DNA of 5,572 nucleotides from Syntrophaceae bacterium (lineage in GTDB: Bacteria; Desulfobacterota; DTXE01): assembly GCA_012962595.1 (NCBI GenBank), contig DTXE01000048.1:1-5572 (forward strand), read 5' to 3'. A program made the translations under genes and the position numbers. Position 1 is the stretch's first letter. The number at the start of each line of letters is the position of its first letter. The notes under the pieces are model-generated. The model was given only the letters and a program-made list of their open reading frames with translations, did no database searches and was not told where the DNA came from. Positions 1 through 5,572 of the stretch are shown here, one piece after another.

Positions 1-95
1 CCGACTCTCTCTTCTGCTTTTTCAGCATCGTAAGGAACACCTTTTGCGTGTTTATTGTGAGTCTTTTTCAGGTAAAACCTGCAGTAATCGCTGAC
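1..95 (-). CDS. Possible partial ORF at left edge, unidentified
   Basis: On the minus strand the frame is open from just after a TGA at 98-96 to the window edge, giving 31 codons with no start codon. The peptide reads like real protein: it contains DYCRFYLKKTHNKHAKG followed by an acidic/basic helix-like stretch (PYDAEKAEERV). There is no ATG, GTG or TTG in frame. An ATG in another frame at about 109-107 (MSINRES) could supply the N-terminus only if a frameshift lies near 95-100. This may therefore be the start of a broken gene or chance. It has a faint feel of the N-terminal region of phage terminase large subunits, but that is an impression, not an identification. It would diverge from the YcaO remnant beside it. 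Confidence 0.2.
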
Positions 96-115
96 TCACG
101 ATTTATAGACATAAT

Positions 116-1219
116 ATGCAATCTTGGTTCTTGGTTTTCCTTCCTACCTCACTAAGAACTAAACCTCCACAAGAGACGGTGGAAAAAATCTTAAACACGG
201 AGACAGTCCGTAACCTGTTAGCTGGATCGGAAAAGAGAACGAGAACTTCACTTACCCCTTATGCAATGGAGAGATTTTGGAATTTGGATGTGAAGGTATC
301 CATCGGTAGGAATAGATGGAAACTTAATGGCTATCAGACAAGTTACGGGAAAGGTTTAGGAGAAACCAGGCAAGGGCCTCGTCTTTAATGGAGGTAGTAG
401 AAAGATACTCCGCCTTTGCAAGTTTTTCTGATGGTCAATCCATTGGATATAAGAAGGAATTCAATTTGGTCAAATCAAGCTATAGTGATCTAAAAGATAG
501 AGGGCTAAATGTATTGGACCCGAACAGCCTAAATCTTGAGATGGCTTATGAGAATCAAGGGTTATATTGAATTGTCGCTGAACAGCTTGATGAGCATGGC
601 AGCCACGAAATTTATGTTCCAGCCCAATTTGTCTTTTTGTTTTGTAATCTTGATGAAATGAGTCTTACCAGCGGAGTAACTTCAAATGGCTTAGCTTCAG
701 GAAATACAATGGATGAGGCTAAGTTACATGGCCTATTGGAATATATAGAGAGGGATTCAGAAAAGATTATGCTTTACTCTCAAGAGAGATGCTTCTCTTT
801 AGAGGCAGAAAATCCTGTGGTAAGAGATATTCTAAACGCCGGCAGGGAAAGAGGTATTCATGTTCAAATTTTAGAATTAACCTCTGAATTTGGAATTCCA
901 TGTTACAAGGCCTTCATACAAAGTCCAACAAGTGTAATTTTAAAGATCCATACCACCTTCTGAGGGATTTAAGACAATGAAATATGAACAACTTCCAAAT
1001 TATTCCTCAGGAAATGTAAGCCAGGATTTACAAATATTGGAAAGACTGTTAATGATGAACGGCTATTTTCCCATTTATGCACATCTGACGAGAAGGGATT
1101 TAGATATACCTGTAGTAAGAGTAATAATACCTAGATTGGAAATGATGCCTGTGTTAGATACCTTTTCTAATTTTAATAAAGGGCAATTCAAGAATTATTT
1201 AAAGATCACGGAGGTTTAA
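116..1219 (+). pseudogene. YcaO-family protein, broken by frameshifts, a nonsense codon and a deletion
   Basis: YcaO proteins use ATP to activate peptide-backbone amides, forming thioamides, azolines or amidines in peptides or in target proteins. Family hallmarks are visible but not in one frame. The N-terminal part (frame of 116) has PPQETVEKIL and, near 347-358, GKGL. A YPSVGIDGN/RQVTGK segment (297-353) lies in a second frame. From 361 a third frame gives NQARASSLMEVVERY, the first Glu-rich ATP/Mg motif, and after a TGA at 568-570 it continues through VPAQ and SNGLASGNT to LHGLLEYIERD (second motif). After about 930 the reading shifts again and picks up YSSGNV..DL..LE and IPVVRVIIPRLE, typical of the family C-terminus. 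The segment normally between them, with the third ATP-binding motif (RA.TE..Q type), is absent. Several independent lesions make a working protein very unlikely. The exact gene start and the YcaO subclass cannot be set from this window; no TfuA, precursor peptide or methanogenesis partner is visible. Confidence 0.85.
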
Positions 1220-1245
1220 AAGGACTAGAGAGCCAGCAGGTAGGG

Positions 1246-3741
1246 TTAGTAGGTTGGCCTGAAGTGCCTGAGCCTTAGCGAATTGCCCACTACCGAAACA
1301 GAACTCATGGCCATGGCTGCTGCAGCTACCACCGGTCTTAGAAGGATGCCGAAAAAGGGATAAAGAATGCCAGCCGCAATGGGGATTCCTAAAGTATTAT
1401 AAATGAAGGCCCAGAATAGATTCTGCTTGATGGTGCACATAGTCCTTTTAGAAAGCTGAATGGCAGTAATTACCGCCCGTAAGTCATCCTTGATCAGTGT
1501 AATATCTGAAGCCTCCATAGCGATATCGGTCCCAGTGCCTATAGCAATACCTACATCGGCTTGAGCTAATGCCGGCGCATCGTTTATCCCATCTCCCACC
1601 ATGGCAACTATCTTTCCCTTATCCTGCAGCATCTTAATCTGTCTTGCCTTATCCTCAGGAAGCACCTGGGCCAAAACTCGATCGACCCCCACTTGATGGG
1701 CAATTGCCTCACCGGTAGCCCGATTATCTCCGGTAAGCATTATCACTTCTAGCCCCATATCCTTAAGTTTAGCTACTGTCTCCCTGGAATACTCTTTAAG
1801 GGTATCAGCCACAGCTATCACTCCTGCGGTCTCACCATCTACAGCCACGAATATTGCTGTTTTTCCCTCGCCAGCAACTTTTTCAGCATCTATTTTTAAA
1901 TTTCCCATTTCTATTTTTCTATCGGTCATAAGTCTCAGATTGCCTAAGAGCACCTTCTTCCCATCTACAGAGGCCTCTACCCCCTGACCCGCAATGGCAT
2001 TAAAGTCTTGAGAGGTCTCAAGCTCTAAACCCATCTCTTCCGCCCCCTTAACTATAGCCTCTCCCAGGGGATGTTCAGAGCCCTTCTCTACCGAAGCCGC
2101 CAGTCTTAATATTTCCTGTTCCTTAAACCCATTGGCCGCAAGCACATCTGTTACCTCTGGCTCTCCTTTGGTTAAGGTACCTGTTTTGTCAAAAATAATG
2201 GTCTTAATGCGATAGGTGGTTTCCAAGCTTTCACCACCCTTTATTAGCACCCCATTCTCTGCACCTTTTCCGGTTCCCACCATAATGGCAGTAGGTGTTG
2301 CTAATCCCAAAGCACAGGGGCAGGCAATAATCAGTACCGCCACAAAGTTAAGCAAGGCAGAGGCCAAAGCCGGCTGGGGACCCCATAGATACCATATAAA
2401 AAAGGTTATGATTGCAACTATTATAACTGTGGGTACAAATATAGAGGCTACTTTATCGGCCAACCGCTGAATGGGTGCCTTTGAACCCTGGGCCTCTTCC
2501 ACCAACTTTATGATCTGTGCAAGGGCTGTCTCTTTTCCGACTTTGGTAGCCTCAAAGGTAAAACTACCGGTTTTATTGATGGTTGCACCAATTACCTCCT
2601 CTCCCACATTCTTCTCCACAGGTATGCTTTCTCCTGTAAGCATAGACTCATCCACAGCCGAGTGCCCTTCTTTAATAATCCCATCCACCGGTATCTTTTC
2701 TCCTGGACGTACTACTATCAAATCTCCTTTAACTACTTCATCAACGGGAATATCAATCTCTTTCCCATTACGGATTACCCGGGCAGTCTTGGCTGCTAAT
2801 CCCATCAATTTCTTGATGGCCTCGGATGTCTGCCCTCGTGCCCTAGCCTCGAGCATTCGGCCCAGAAGTATTAGGGTAATAATTATGACTGTAGTGTCAA
2901 AATAGACATTTACCTCTAATCCACTGCGGATAAAGACCTCTGGATAAAAAGTGCCTACAGTACTGTAACAATAGGCAGAAAAGGTCCCCACGGCAATGAG
3001 GGTATTCATATCTGTAGTCCTGTGTCTGGCGGCTTTGAAGGCACCCACAAAGAACTGTTCTCCGGCCCAAAAGAGTACCGGGGTTGTTAAGGCAAAAAGC
3101 ACATAAAACATACTCTTTCGTGGAACAGCACCAATGACAGGGAACCAATGCTGCATAGAACCTATGAATACTAAAGCACTCACAATAGCAGCAAAGACTA
3201 ATTTGTGCTTTAAAACCCTAAACTCTCCTTCCTGAGCCTTCCTTTCTCTATCCACCATCTCTTCGGCCAAGCCCAAAAATTGATAACCAGCCTCCTTGAG
3301 AACCTTCTTAAAATCCTCAATTCCTGTTCGAGTAGGATTATAGGTAATTGTAGCCCGCTCGGCAGCAAAGTTAACTGAAGCATTCATTACCCCAGGGATA
3401 CCACTTAGGATCCCTTCCACCCTAGCCACACAGGAGACACAACTCATGCCTCCTACACTAATATCCACTTTCCGGCTATCTGGGGGGCCGGCCTCTTCCA
3501 TCTTCCTTACTTCATAACCTATCTCTTCAACTGCTTTTTTAAAGGTTTCAGGGCCTGTCCTCTCCGGATCGTAGACAATAGTGGCTCTTTCGGTTGCAAA
3601 ATTGATGGATGCCTGGATAACACCATCTAGTCCTTGGAGCCTTTTCTCAATCCTAGCCACACAGGAGACACAACTCATTCCACCAATGGACATATCTAGT
3701 CTTTTGCCTCTCCCTCTATGGCCTCCATCATCTTTTTCCAT
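1246..3741 (-). CDS. copA: CopA-type P1B heavy-metal (copper) translocating ATPase
   Basis: This is an inner-membrane pump that uses ATP to export monovalent copper (or silver) from the cytoplasm. Numbered from the chosen start (831 aa), it shows two N-terminal HMA domains with GMSCVSC metal sites (Cys24/27 and Cys101/104), and four membrane segments within about 181-294. These are followed by the actuator TGES (369-372), the intramembrane CPC motif (474-476) in the sixth segment, and the phosphorylation site DKTGT (Asp518). The SEHP motif (His557), TGDN and GDGINDAP (716-723) of the nucleotide domain come next. Tyr-Asn (781-782) and MSS (812-814) in the last two segments complete the Cu(I) signature of the P1B-1 class. 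The start at 3741 is preferred because AGGAGAGG lies 4-7 bases upstream. An ATG at 3759 would add six residues, and one at 3693, two bases after the preceding stop, would cut into the first HMA strand. The gene overlaps the upstream zinc-ribbon gene by 46 bases. It appears intact. No regulator of the CsoR, CueR or CopY type is in the window. No convincing terminator follows it. Confidence 0.96.
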   Translation of the reverse strand: MEKDDGGHRGRGKRLDMSIGGMSCVSCVARIEKRLQGLDGVIQASINFATERATIVYDPERTGPETFKKAVEEIGYEVRKMEEAGPPDSRKVDISVGGMSCVSCVARVEGILSGIPGVMNASVNFAAERATITYNPTRTGIEDFKKVLKEAGYQFLGLAEEMVDRERKAQEGEFRVLKHKLVFAAIVSALVFIGSMQHWFPVIGAVPRKSMFYVLFALTTPVLFWAGEQFFVGAFKAARHRTTDMNTLIAVGTFSAYCYSTVGTFYPEVFIRSGLEVNVYFDTTVIIITLILLGRMLEARARGQTSEAIKKLMGLAAKTARVIRNGKEIDIPVDEVVKGDLIVVRPGEKIPVDGIIKEGHSAVDESMLTGESIPVEKNVGEEVIGATINKTGSFTFEATKVGKETALAQIIKLVEEAQGSKAPIQRLADKVASIFVPTVIIVAIITFFIWYLWGPQPALASALLNFVAVLIIACPCALGLATPTAIMVGTGKGAENGVLIKGGESLETTYRIKTIIFDKTGTLTKGEPEVTDVLAANGFKEQEILRLAASVEKGSEHPLGEAIVKGAEEMGLELETSQDFNAIAGQGVEASVDGKKVLLGNLRLMTDRKIEMGNLKIDAEKVAGEGKTAIFVAVDGETAGVIAVADTLKEYSRETVAKLKDMGLEVIMLTGDNRATGEAIAHQVGVDRVLAQVLPEDKARQIKMLQDKGKIVAMVGDGINDAPALAQADVGIAIGTGTDIAMEASDITLIKDDLRAVITAIQLSKRTMCTIKQNLFWAFIYNTLGIPIAAGILYPFFGILLRPVVAAAAMAMSSVSVVGNSLRLRHFRPTY
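3421..3447 (-). repeat. 27-base exact repeat in copA, second HMA copy
   Basis: These 27 bases are identical to 3652-3678 and encode the metal-binding MSCVSCVAR of the second HMA domain. All nine codons match, including synonymous positions, whereas the rest of the two domains has diverged at the DNA level. Confidence 0.85.
3652..3678 (-). repeat. 27-base exact repeat in copA, first HMA copy
   Basis: This is the partner of 3421-3447, 231 bases away in the same orientation. It encodes the CxxC loop of the first HMA domain (MSCVSCVAR) with identical codon choice. Confidence 0.85.
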
Positions 3742-3944
3742 CTTTCCTCTCCTAAACATTGTTTGGCTGCCTTACACCATTCTATGCAGGAAGGAACCCT
3801 TTCTTTGTGCACCATGTTGCCACAGGAAGGACACTTTGCCCTTAACTCATCAGAAAATATCTCTACCTCCTCTCCACATTCTGGGCATTTATGGAGACTG
3901 ACCTTTAAATTTCTAAAGTCCTGTCCCGGACACCTCATAACCAT
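3696..3944 (-). CDS. Small eight-cysteine zinc-ribbon protein, function unknown
   Basis: This 82-residue soluble protein has no signal peptide or membrane segment. Cysteines fall at 5, 20, 23, 38, 41, 53, 57 and 63. The pairs CPECG (20-24) and CPSCG (38-42) form a classical zinc ribbon of about 25 residues. They are followed by a second Cys cluster, [12 protein letters not shown] (52-63), and a charged C-terminal helix. From memory, similar small proteins beginning (M)xRCPGQD with a ribbon and a C-terminal C...WC...C element occur in anaerobic bacteria as uncharacterised proteins, sometimes near HD-domain phosphohydrolase genes. I do not know a proven function. The ATG at 3944 has GGAGG eight bases upstream; a second ATG at 3938 is less well spaced. 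Its 3' end overlaps copA by 46 bases, which suggests translational coupling and a shared role, perhaps metal sensing or delivery. That role is inference from context only. Confidence 0.85.
   Translation of the reverse strand: MVMRCPGQDFRNLKVSLHKCPECGEEVEIFSDELRAKCPSCGNMVHKERVPSCIEWCKAAKQCLGEERWKKMMEAIEGEAKD
3746..3753 (-). promoter_or_regulatory. Ribosome binding site deciding the copA start
   Basis: AGGAGAGG on the minus strand, with its first AGGAG seven bases before the ATG at 3741. It lies inside the coding region of the zinc-ribbon gene. The competing ATG at 3693 has only a purine stretch about 13 bases away, and this site lies inside or downstream of the ATG at 3759. Confidence 0.6.
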
Positions 3945-3952
3945 TTAATCAT

Positions 3953-3957
3953 CCTCC
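3953..3957 (-). promoter_or_regulatory. Ribosome binding site of the zinc-ribbon gene
   Basis: GGAGG on the minus strand, eight bases before the ATG at 3944. It supports this start and a freshly initiated cistron after the mutM gap. A CATAAT sequence immediately upstream could be a -10 element, but no good -35 accompanies it. Confidence 0.65.
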
Positions 3958-3962
3958 ATTAT

Positions 3963-3980
3963 GTTCTGAGAGAGTTCTGA
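3963..3980. repeat. Tandem 7-base direct repeat GTTCTGA with 11-base period
   Basis: GTTCTGA occurs at 3963-3969 and again at 3974-3980, separated by GAGA. It lies 19-36 bases upstream of the zinc-ribbon start, so both copies are on the same face of the helix. It could be an operator for the zinc-ribbon/copA pair. It does not match the copper operators I know (CopY TACAnnTGTA, CsoR or CueR palindromes). It may be chance. Confidence 0.3.
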
Positions 3981-4023
3981 AAAAATCCCTTTCGCAAATT
4001 TTCTAAAAACAGGAAATTTCGGG
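3980..4023 (-). terminator. Possible intrinsic terminator after mutM
   Basis: Read on the minus strand just past the mutM stop, CCCG-AAATTT-CCT and AG-AAAATTTGCG-GGG can pair into an imperfect hairpin around a short T-rich loop. The hairpin is followed by ATTTTTT (3986-3980). The stem is A/T-rich with bulges, so its strength is doubtful. If it works, it separates rbr-mutM from the zinc-ribbon/copA unit. Confidence 0.4.
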
Positions 4024-4027
4024 AGAT

Positions 4028-4852
4028 TCAGAATTGACATTTGTTACAATAAAAGATGCTTCGTCCCCCAAGTTTTGAACGTACGATTTGATGGCCACAA
4101 CGTATACATGCCTGCCCCTCCCTTTTAAACACCTGTAAATGAGCTTGAAATTGACCAGGATGCCCAGAAATATCACGATAATCTGAAAATGTAGTACCTC
4201 GATAATGGATAGCCTCAGTCATAACCCTGATAAGGGTGTCATACAATCTGGTAGCCTCTACCTCACCAAGGGTATTGCAGGGCCGAGCTGGTGAAATTTG
4301 TGCCCTATAAAGCCCTTCATTTACGTAAATATTACCCAGTCCTGCAATATTGCGTTGATTAAGTAGCCAGCGATACACAGTGCTGGAAGAGGTAGATAGG
4401 GAGGTATGGAATTCACGGGCGTCGATCTCACCCTTGATCAGATCAGGGCCTAAACGCTGGATTTGAGGTATATCGGAAATCCTTTGTGGATGCAATAGAT
4501 ACAACCGGCCCCATCTCCATTTATCATGATAGCTTAAATAGGATCCATCATGAAACCCCAGGTATACGCCGAGATATTTTCCTCGAGGCGTCGTACTATT
4601 GAAATAAAGAAGCCATCCTGTGACCTTCAAATGGATTAGTAAAGAAATATGGTCATTGGTAGATATTACAATATATTTACCATACCTCATCACATGCTTA
4701 AAGATTTTACCTGTGAGGGTGAAGATAAATTCATGAGGGGAGATTTCTGCAATAACGTTCTTATGGACAATGCCGATGTCTATTATCTGCTTTCCAATAA
4801 TGGTGTGCTTAAGACCATTTACTATGGTTTGTACCTCGGGAAGCTCTGGCAT
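4028..4852 (-). CDS. mutM: Formamidopyrimidine-DNA glycosylase (8-oxoguanine excision, Fpg/MutM)
   Basis: This is a bifunctional glycosylase/AP lyase of base-excision repair that removes 8-oxoguanine and formamidopyrimidines from DNA. The 274-residue length is normal. The N-terminal MPELPEV carries the catalytic Pro (residue 2) and Glu3. RYGKY holds the conserved Lys59, HLKVTG (74-79) is the usual HL.M(S/T)G strand, and GLGNIYVNE (171-179) is the H2TH segment with Asn174. The C-terminus has a zinc finger with Cys249/252 and Cys269/272 and the finger-tip Arg264 (GGRS). Two places are unusual: the strand Met is Val77, and the usual DPRRFG is DKWRWG (110-115), so the residues that fill the void left by the flipped base differ. 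These could mark a lineage subtype. The start is fixed by the required N-terminal proline. No Shine-Dalgarno sequence is visible (the upstream bases are pyrimidine-rich), so translation may depend on rbr, whose stop is 23 bases away. Confidence 0.93.
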   Translation of the reverse strand: MPELPEVQTIVNGLKHTIIGKQIIDIGIVHKNVIAEISPHEFIFTLTGKIFKHVMRYGKYIVISTNDHISLLIHLKVTGWLLYFNSTTPRGKYLGVYLGFHDGSYLSYHDKWRWGRLYLLHPQRISDIPQIQRLGPDLIKGEIDAREFHTSLSTSSSTVYRWLLNQRNIAGLGNIYVNEGLYRAQISPARPCNTLGEVEATRLYDTLIRVMTEAIHYRGTTFSDYRDISGHPGQFQAHLQVFKREGQACIRCGHQIVRSKLGGRSIFYCNKCQF

Positions 4853-4875
4853 AATATAAGGGAAGGGTAAATCGG

Positions 4876-5448
4876 TTAATAATTTTCGGCCAAGACTTCA
4901 AAATAGGCCTGGGGATGCTTACAGGCCGGACACTCATTGGGAGCTTCCTTTCCTTCATAGATATACCCACAGTTTCGACAATGCCACTTGACTACCCTAT
5001 CCTTCTTAAAAACCTTGTCTTCTTCCAGATTTTTGATAAGTGCCAGGTAGCGATTCTCATGGAACTGCTCGGCCTTGGCTATCTCGGTTAGTGTCTTGGC
5101 TATCTTATCAAAACCCTCTTCTTTAGCAGCCTTGGCAAAATCAGGATACATGGTGGTCCATTCATAATTTTCGCCAGCAACCGCTGCCTTTAAGTTTTCC
5201 AAGGTACTTTCAGTTAAAACAGCCGGATAAGCTGCCCTAATCTCTATATCTCCTTCTTGCAAATACTTGAGCAATACCTTGGCATGTTCCTTTTCATTGT
5301 CAGCGGTCTCCAAGAATATGGCAGAAATCTGTTCATATCCTGCCTTTCTGGCCACACTGGCATAATAACTGTACCTACTTCTCGCCTGAGATTCACCGGC
5401 AAAGGCAATCATCAAATTCTTTTCTGTCTGGCTCCCCCTAAGTTCCAT
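4876..5448 (-). CDS. rbr: Rubrerythrin (diiron peroxidase with C-terminal rubredoxin domain)
   Basis: This cytoplasmic enzyme reduces hydrogen peroxide to water with electrons from rubredoxin or NAD(P)H-linked partners, and is typical of anaerobes. From the chosen start it has 190 residues, the standard length. A four-helix ferritin-like domain carries diiron ligands Glu19 (AGESQAR), Glu52 and His55 (DNEKEHA), Glu93 and Glu96 (GENYEW), and Glu127 with His130 (AEQFHE). The C-terminal rubredoxin-type FeS4 domain has Cys157/160 and Cys173/176 (CRNCGYIYEG, CPACKHP). The ATG at 5448 gives the family-typical MELRGSQTEKNL and has GGAGG six bases upstream. A longer open frame beginning with TTG at 5505 is rejected because the extra residues are not family-like and cover the ribosome site. 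It is probably co-transcribed with mutM. No PerR or Fur box was recognised upstream. Confidence 0.97.
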   Translation of the reverse strand: MELRGSQTEKNLMIAFAGESQARSRYSYYASVARKAGYEQISAIFLETADNEKEHAKVLLKYLQEGDIEIRAAYPAVLTESTLENLKAAVAGENYEWTTMYPDFAKAAKEEGFDKIAKTLTEIAKAEQFHENRYLALIKNLEEDKVFKKDRVVKWHCRNCGYIYEGKEAPNECPACKHPQAYFEVLAENY

Positions 5449-5454
5449 AGTAAA

Positions 5455-5459
5455 CCTCC
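5455..5459 (-). promoter_or_regulatory. Ribosome binding site deciding the rbr start
   Basis: GGAGG (within GGGAGG) on the minus strand, six bases before the ATG at 5448. It selects this start over the upstream TTG. Confidence 0.8.
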
Positions 5460-5482
5460 CTCTCTCACTGTTTTCTAATCTA

Positions 5483-5572
5483 TCACCTGAAAATAGCTCC
5501 TCCAATTTGAAGGCAGGAGGATTTCTTTTTTGCTAGCTCCTCTTGTTTAAATTCCAAATCCCAAGCATCAAA
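5483..5572 (-). CDS. Partial ORF entering from right edge, C-terminus only
   Basis: The minus-strand frame is open from the window edge to a TGA at 5485-5483, giving 29 residues that begin FDAWDLEFKQEELAKKK and end GGAIFR. The Lys/Glu-rich helix-like composition looks like protein. The stop lies 34 bases before the rbr start, a spacing that would suit a co-transcribed upstream gene. I do not recognise the family. With so short a fragment it could also be chance openness, in which case this stretch is the rbr promoter region. Confidence 0.35.
   Translation of the reverse strand, partial: FDAWDLEFKQEELAKKKSSCLQIGGAIFR

Noticed and set aside
1220..1245. Terminator between the convergent YcaO remnant and copA
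   Set aside because: Only short near-palindromes such as CCAGCAGG are present; no stable stem with a T-run was found in either direction.
2216..2905. Two plus-strand open frames (2216-2470 and 2471-2905) opposite copA
   Set aside because: They lie entirely antisense to the well-supported ATPase coding region, show no family motifs, and have a composition that is the complement of conserved CopA segments.
2897..3148. Minus-strand 83-codon frame inside copA
   Set aside because: It is an alternate frame of the CopA membrane region; its apparent Cys-rich peptide is an artefact of frame.
3581..3948. Plus-strand open frames opposite the copA start and the zinc-ribbon gene
   Set aside because: They are antisense to two genes with clear motifs and ribosome sites, and have no recognisable domain.
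4649..4870. Plus-strand frame opposite the mutM N-terminus
   Set aside because: It is a shadow of the conserved MutM N-terminal coding region.
5257..5478. Plus-strand frame opposite rbr
   Set aside because: It is antisense to the rubrerythrin diiron domain and has no motif.
5449..5505. TTG-initiated 19-residue N-terminal extension of rubrerythrin
   Set aside because: The family begins at the MELRG-type residue, and a perfect GGAGG six bases before the ATG at 5448 lies inside the would-be extension.

Overview
The window looks like a piece of a bacterial chromosome from an anaerobe or microaerophile with moderate G+C content. The evidence is a two-domain rubrerythrin, a CopA-type metal ATPase with two tandem heavy-metal domains, and a YcaO-family remnant. 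Desulfobacterota-like or clostridial relatives come to mind, but the sequence alone does not fix the taxon. No rRNA, tRNA, CRISPR array or intact mobile element is visible.

Layout. Bases 1-95 (minus strand) hold an open, possibly coding stretch that runs off the left edge and that I cannot name. Bases 116-1219 (plus strand) hold a decayed YcaO-family gene. Its motifs are clear but spread over three frames, with an in-frame TGA where tryptophan is expected and an apparent internal loss of the third nucleotide-binding segment. Everything from 1246 to the right edge is on the minus strand. In transcription order it reads: a partial C-terminus entering at the right edge, rubrerythrin (rbr), formamidopyrimidine-DNA glycosylase (mutM), an 82-residue eight-cysteine zinc-ribbon protein, and the copper ATPase gene copA. 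copA converges on the YcaO remnant with only 26 bases between their stop codons.

How the genes fit together. rbr and mutM are 23 bases apart and form a plausible oxidative-defence pair: one removes peroxide, the other excises oxidised guanine. A possible hairpin plus T-run follows mutM and may separate this pair from the next one. The zinc-ribbon gene and copA overlap by 46 bases and are probably translated together, so the small protein is a candidate partner in metal handling. A 7-base direct repeat with an 11-base period sits just upstream of the zinc-ribbon gene and is the only operator-like element seen.

I do not see a clearly new multi-gene system. The points most worth a second look are the small Cys-rich protein overlapping copA, the multiply broken YcaO gene, and an unusual void-filling region in MutM.
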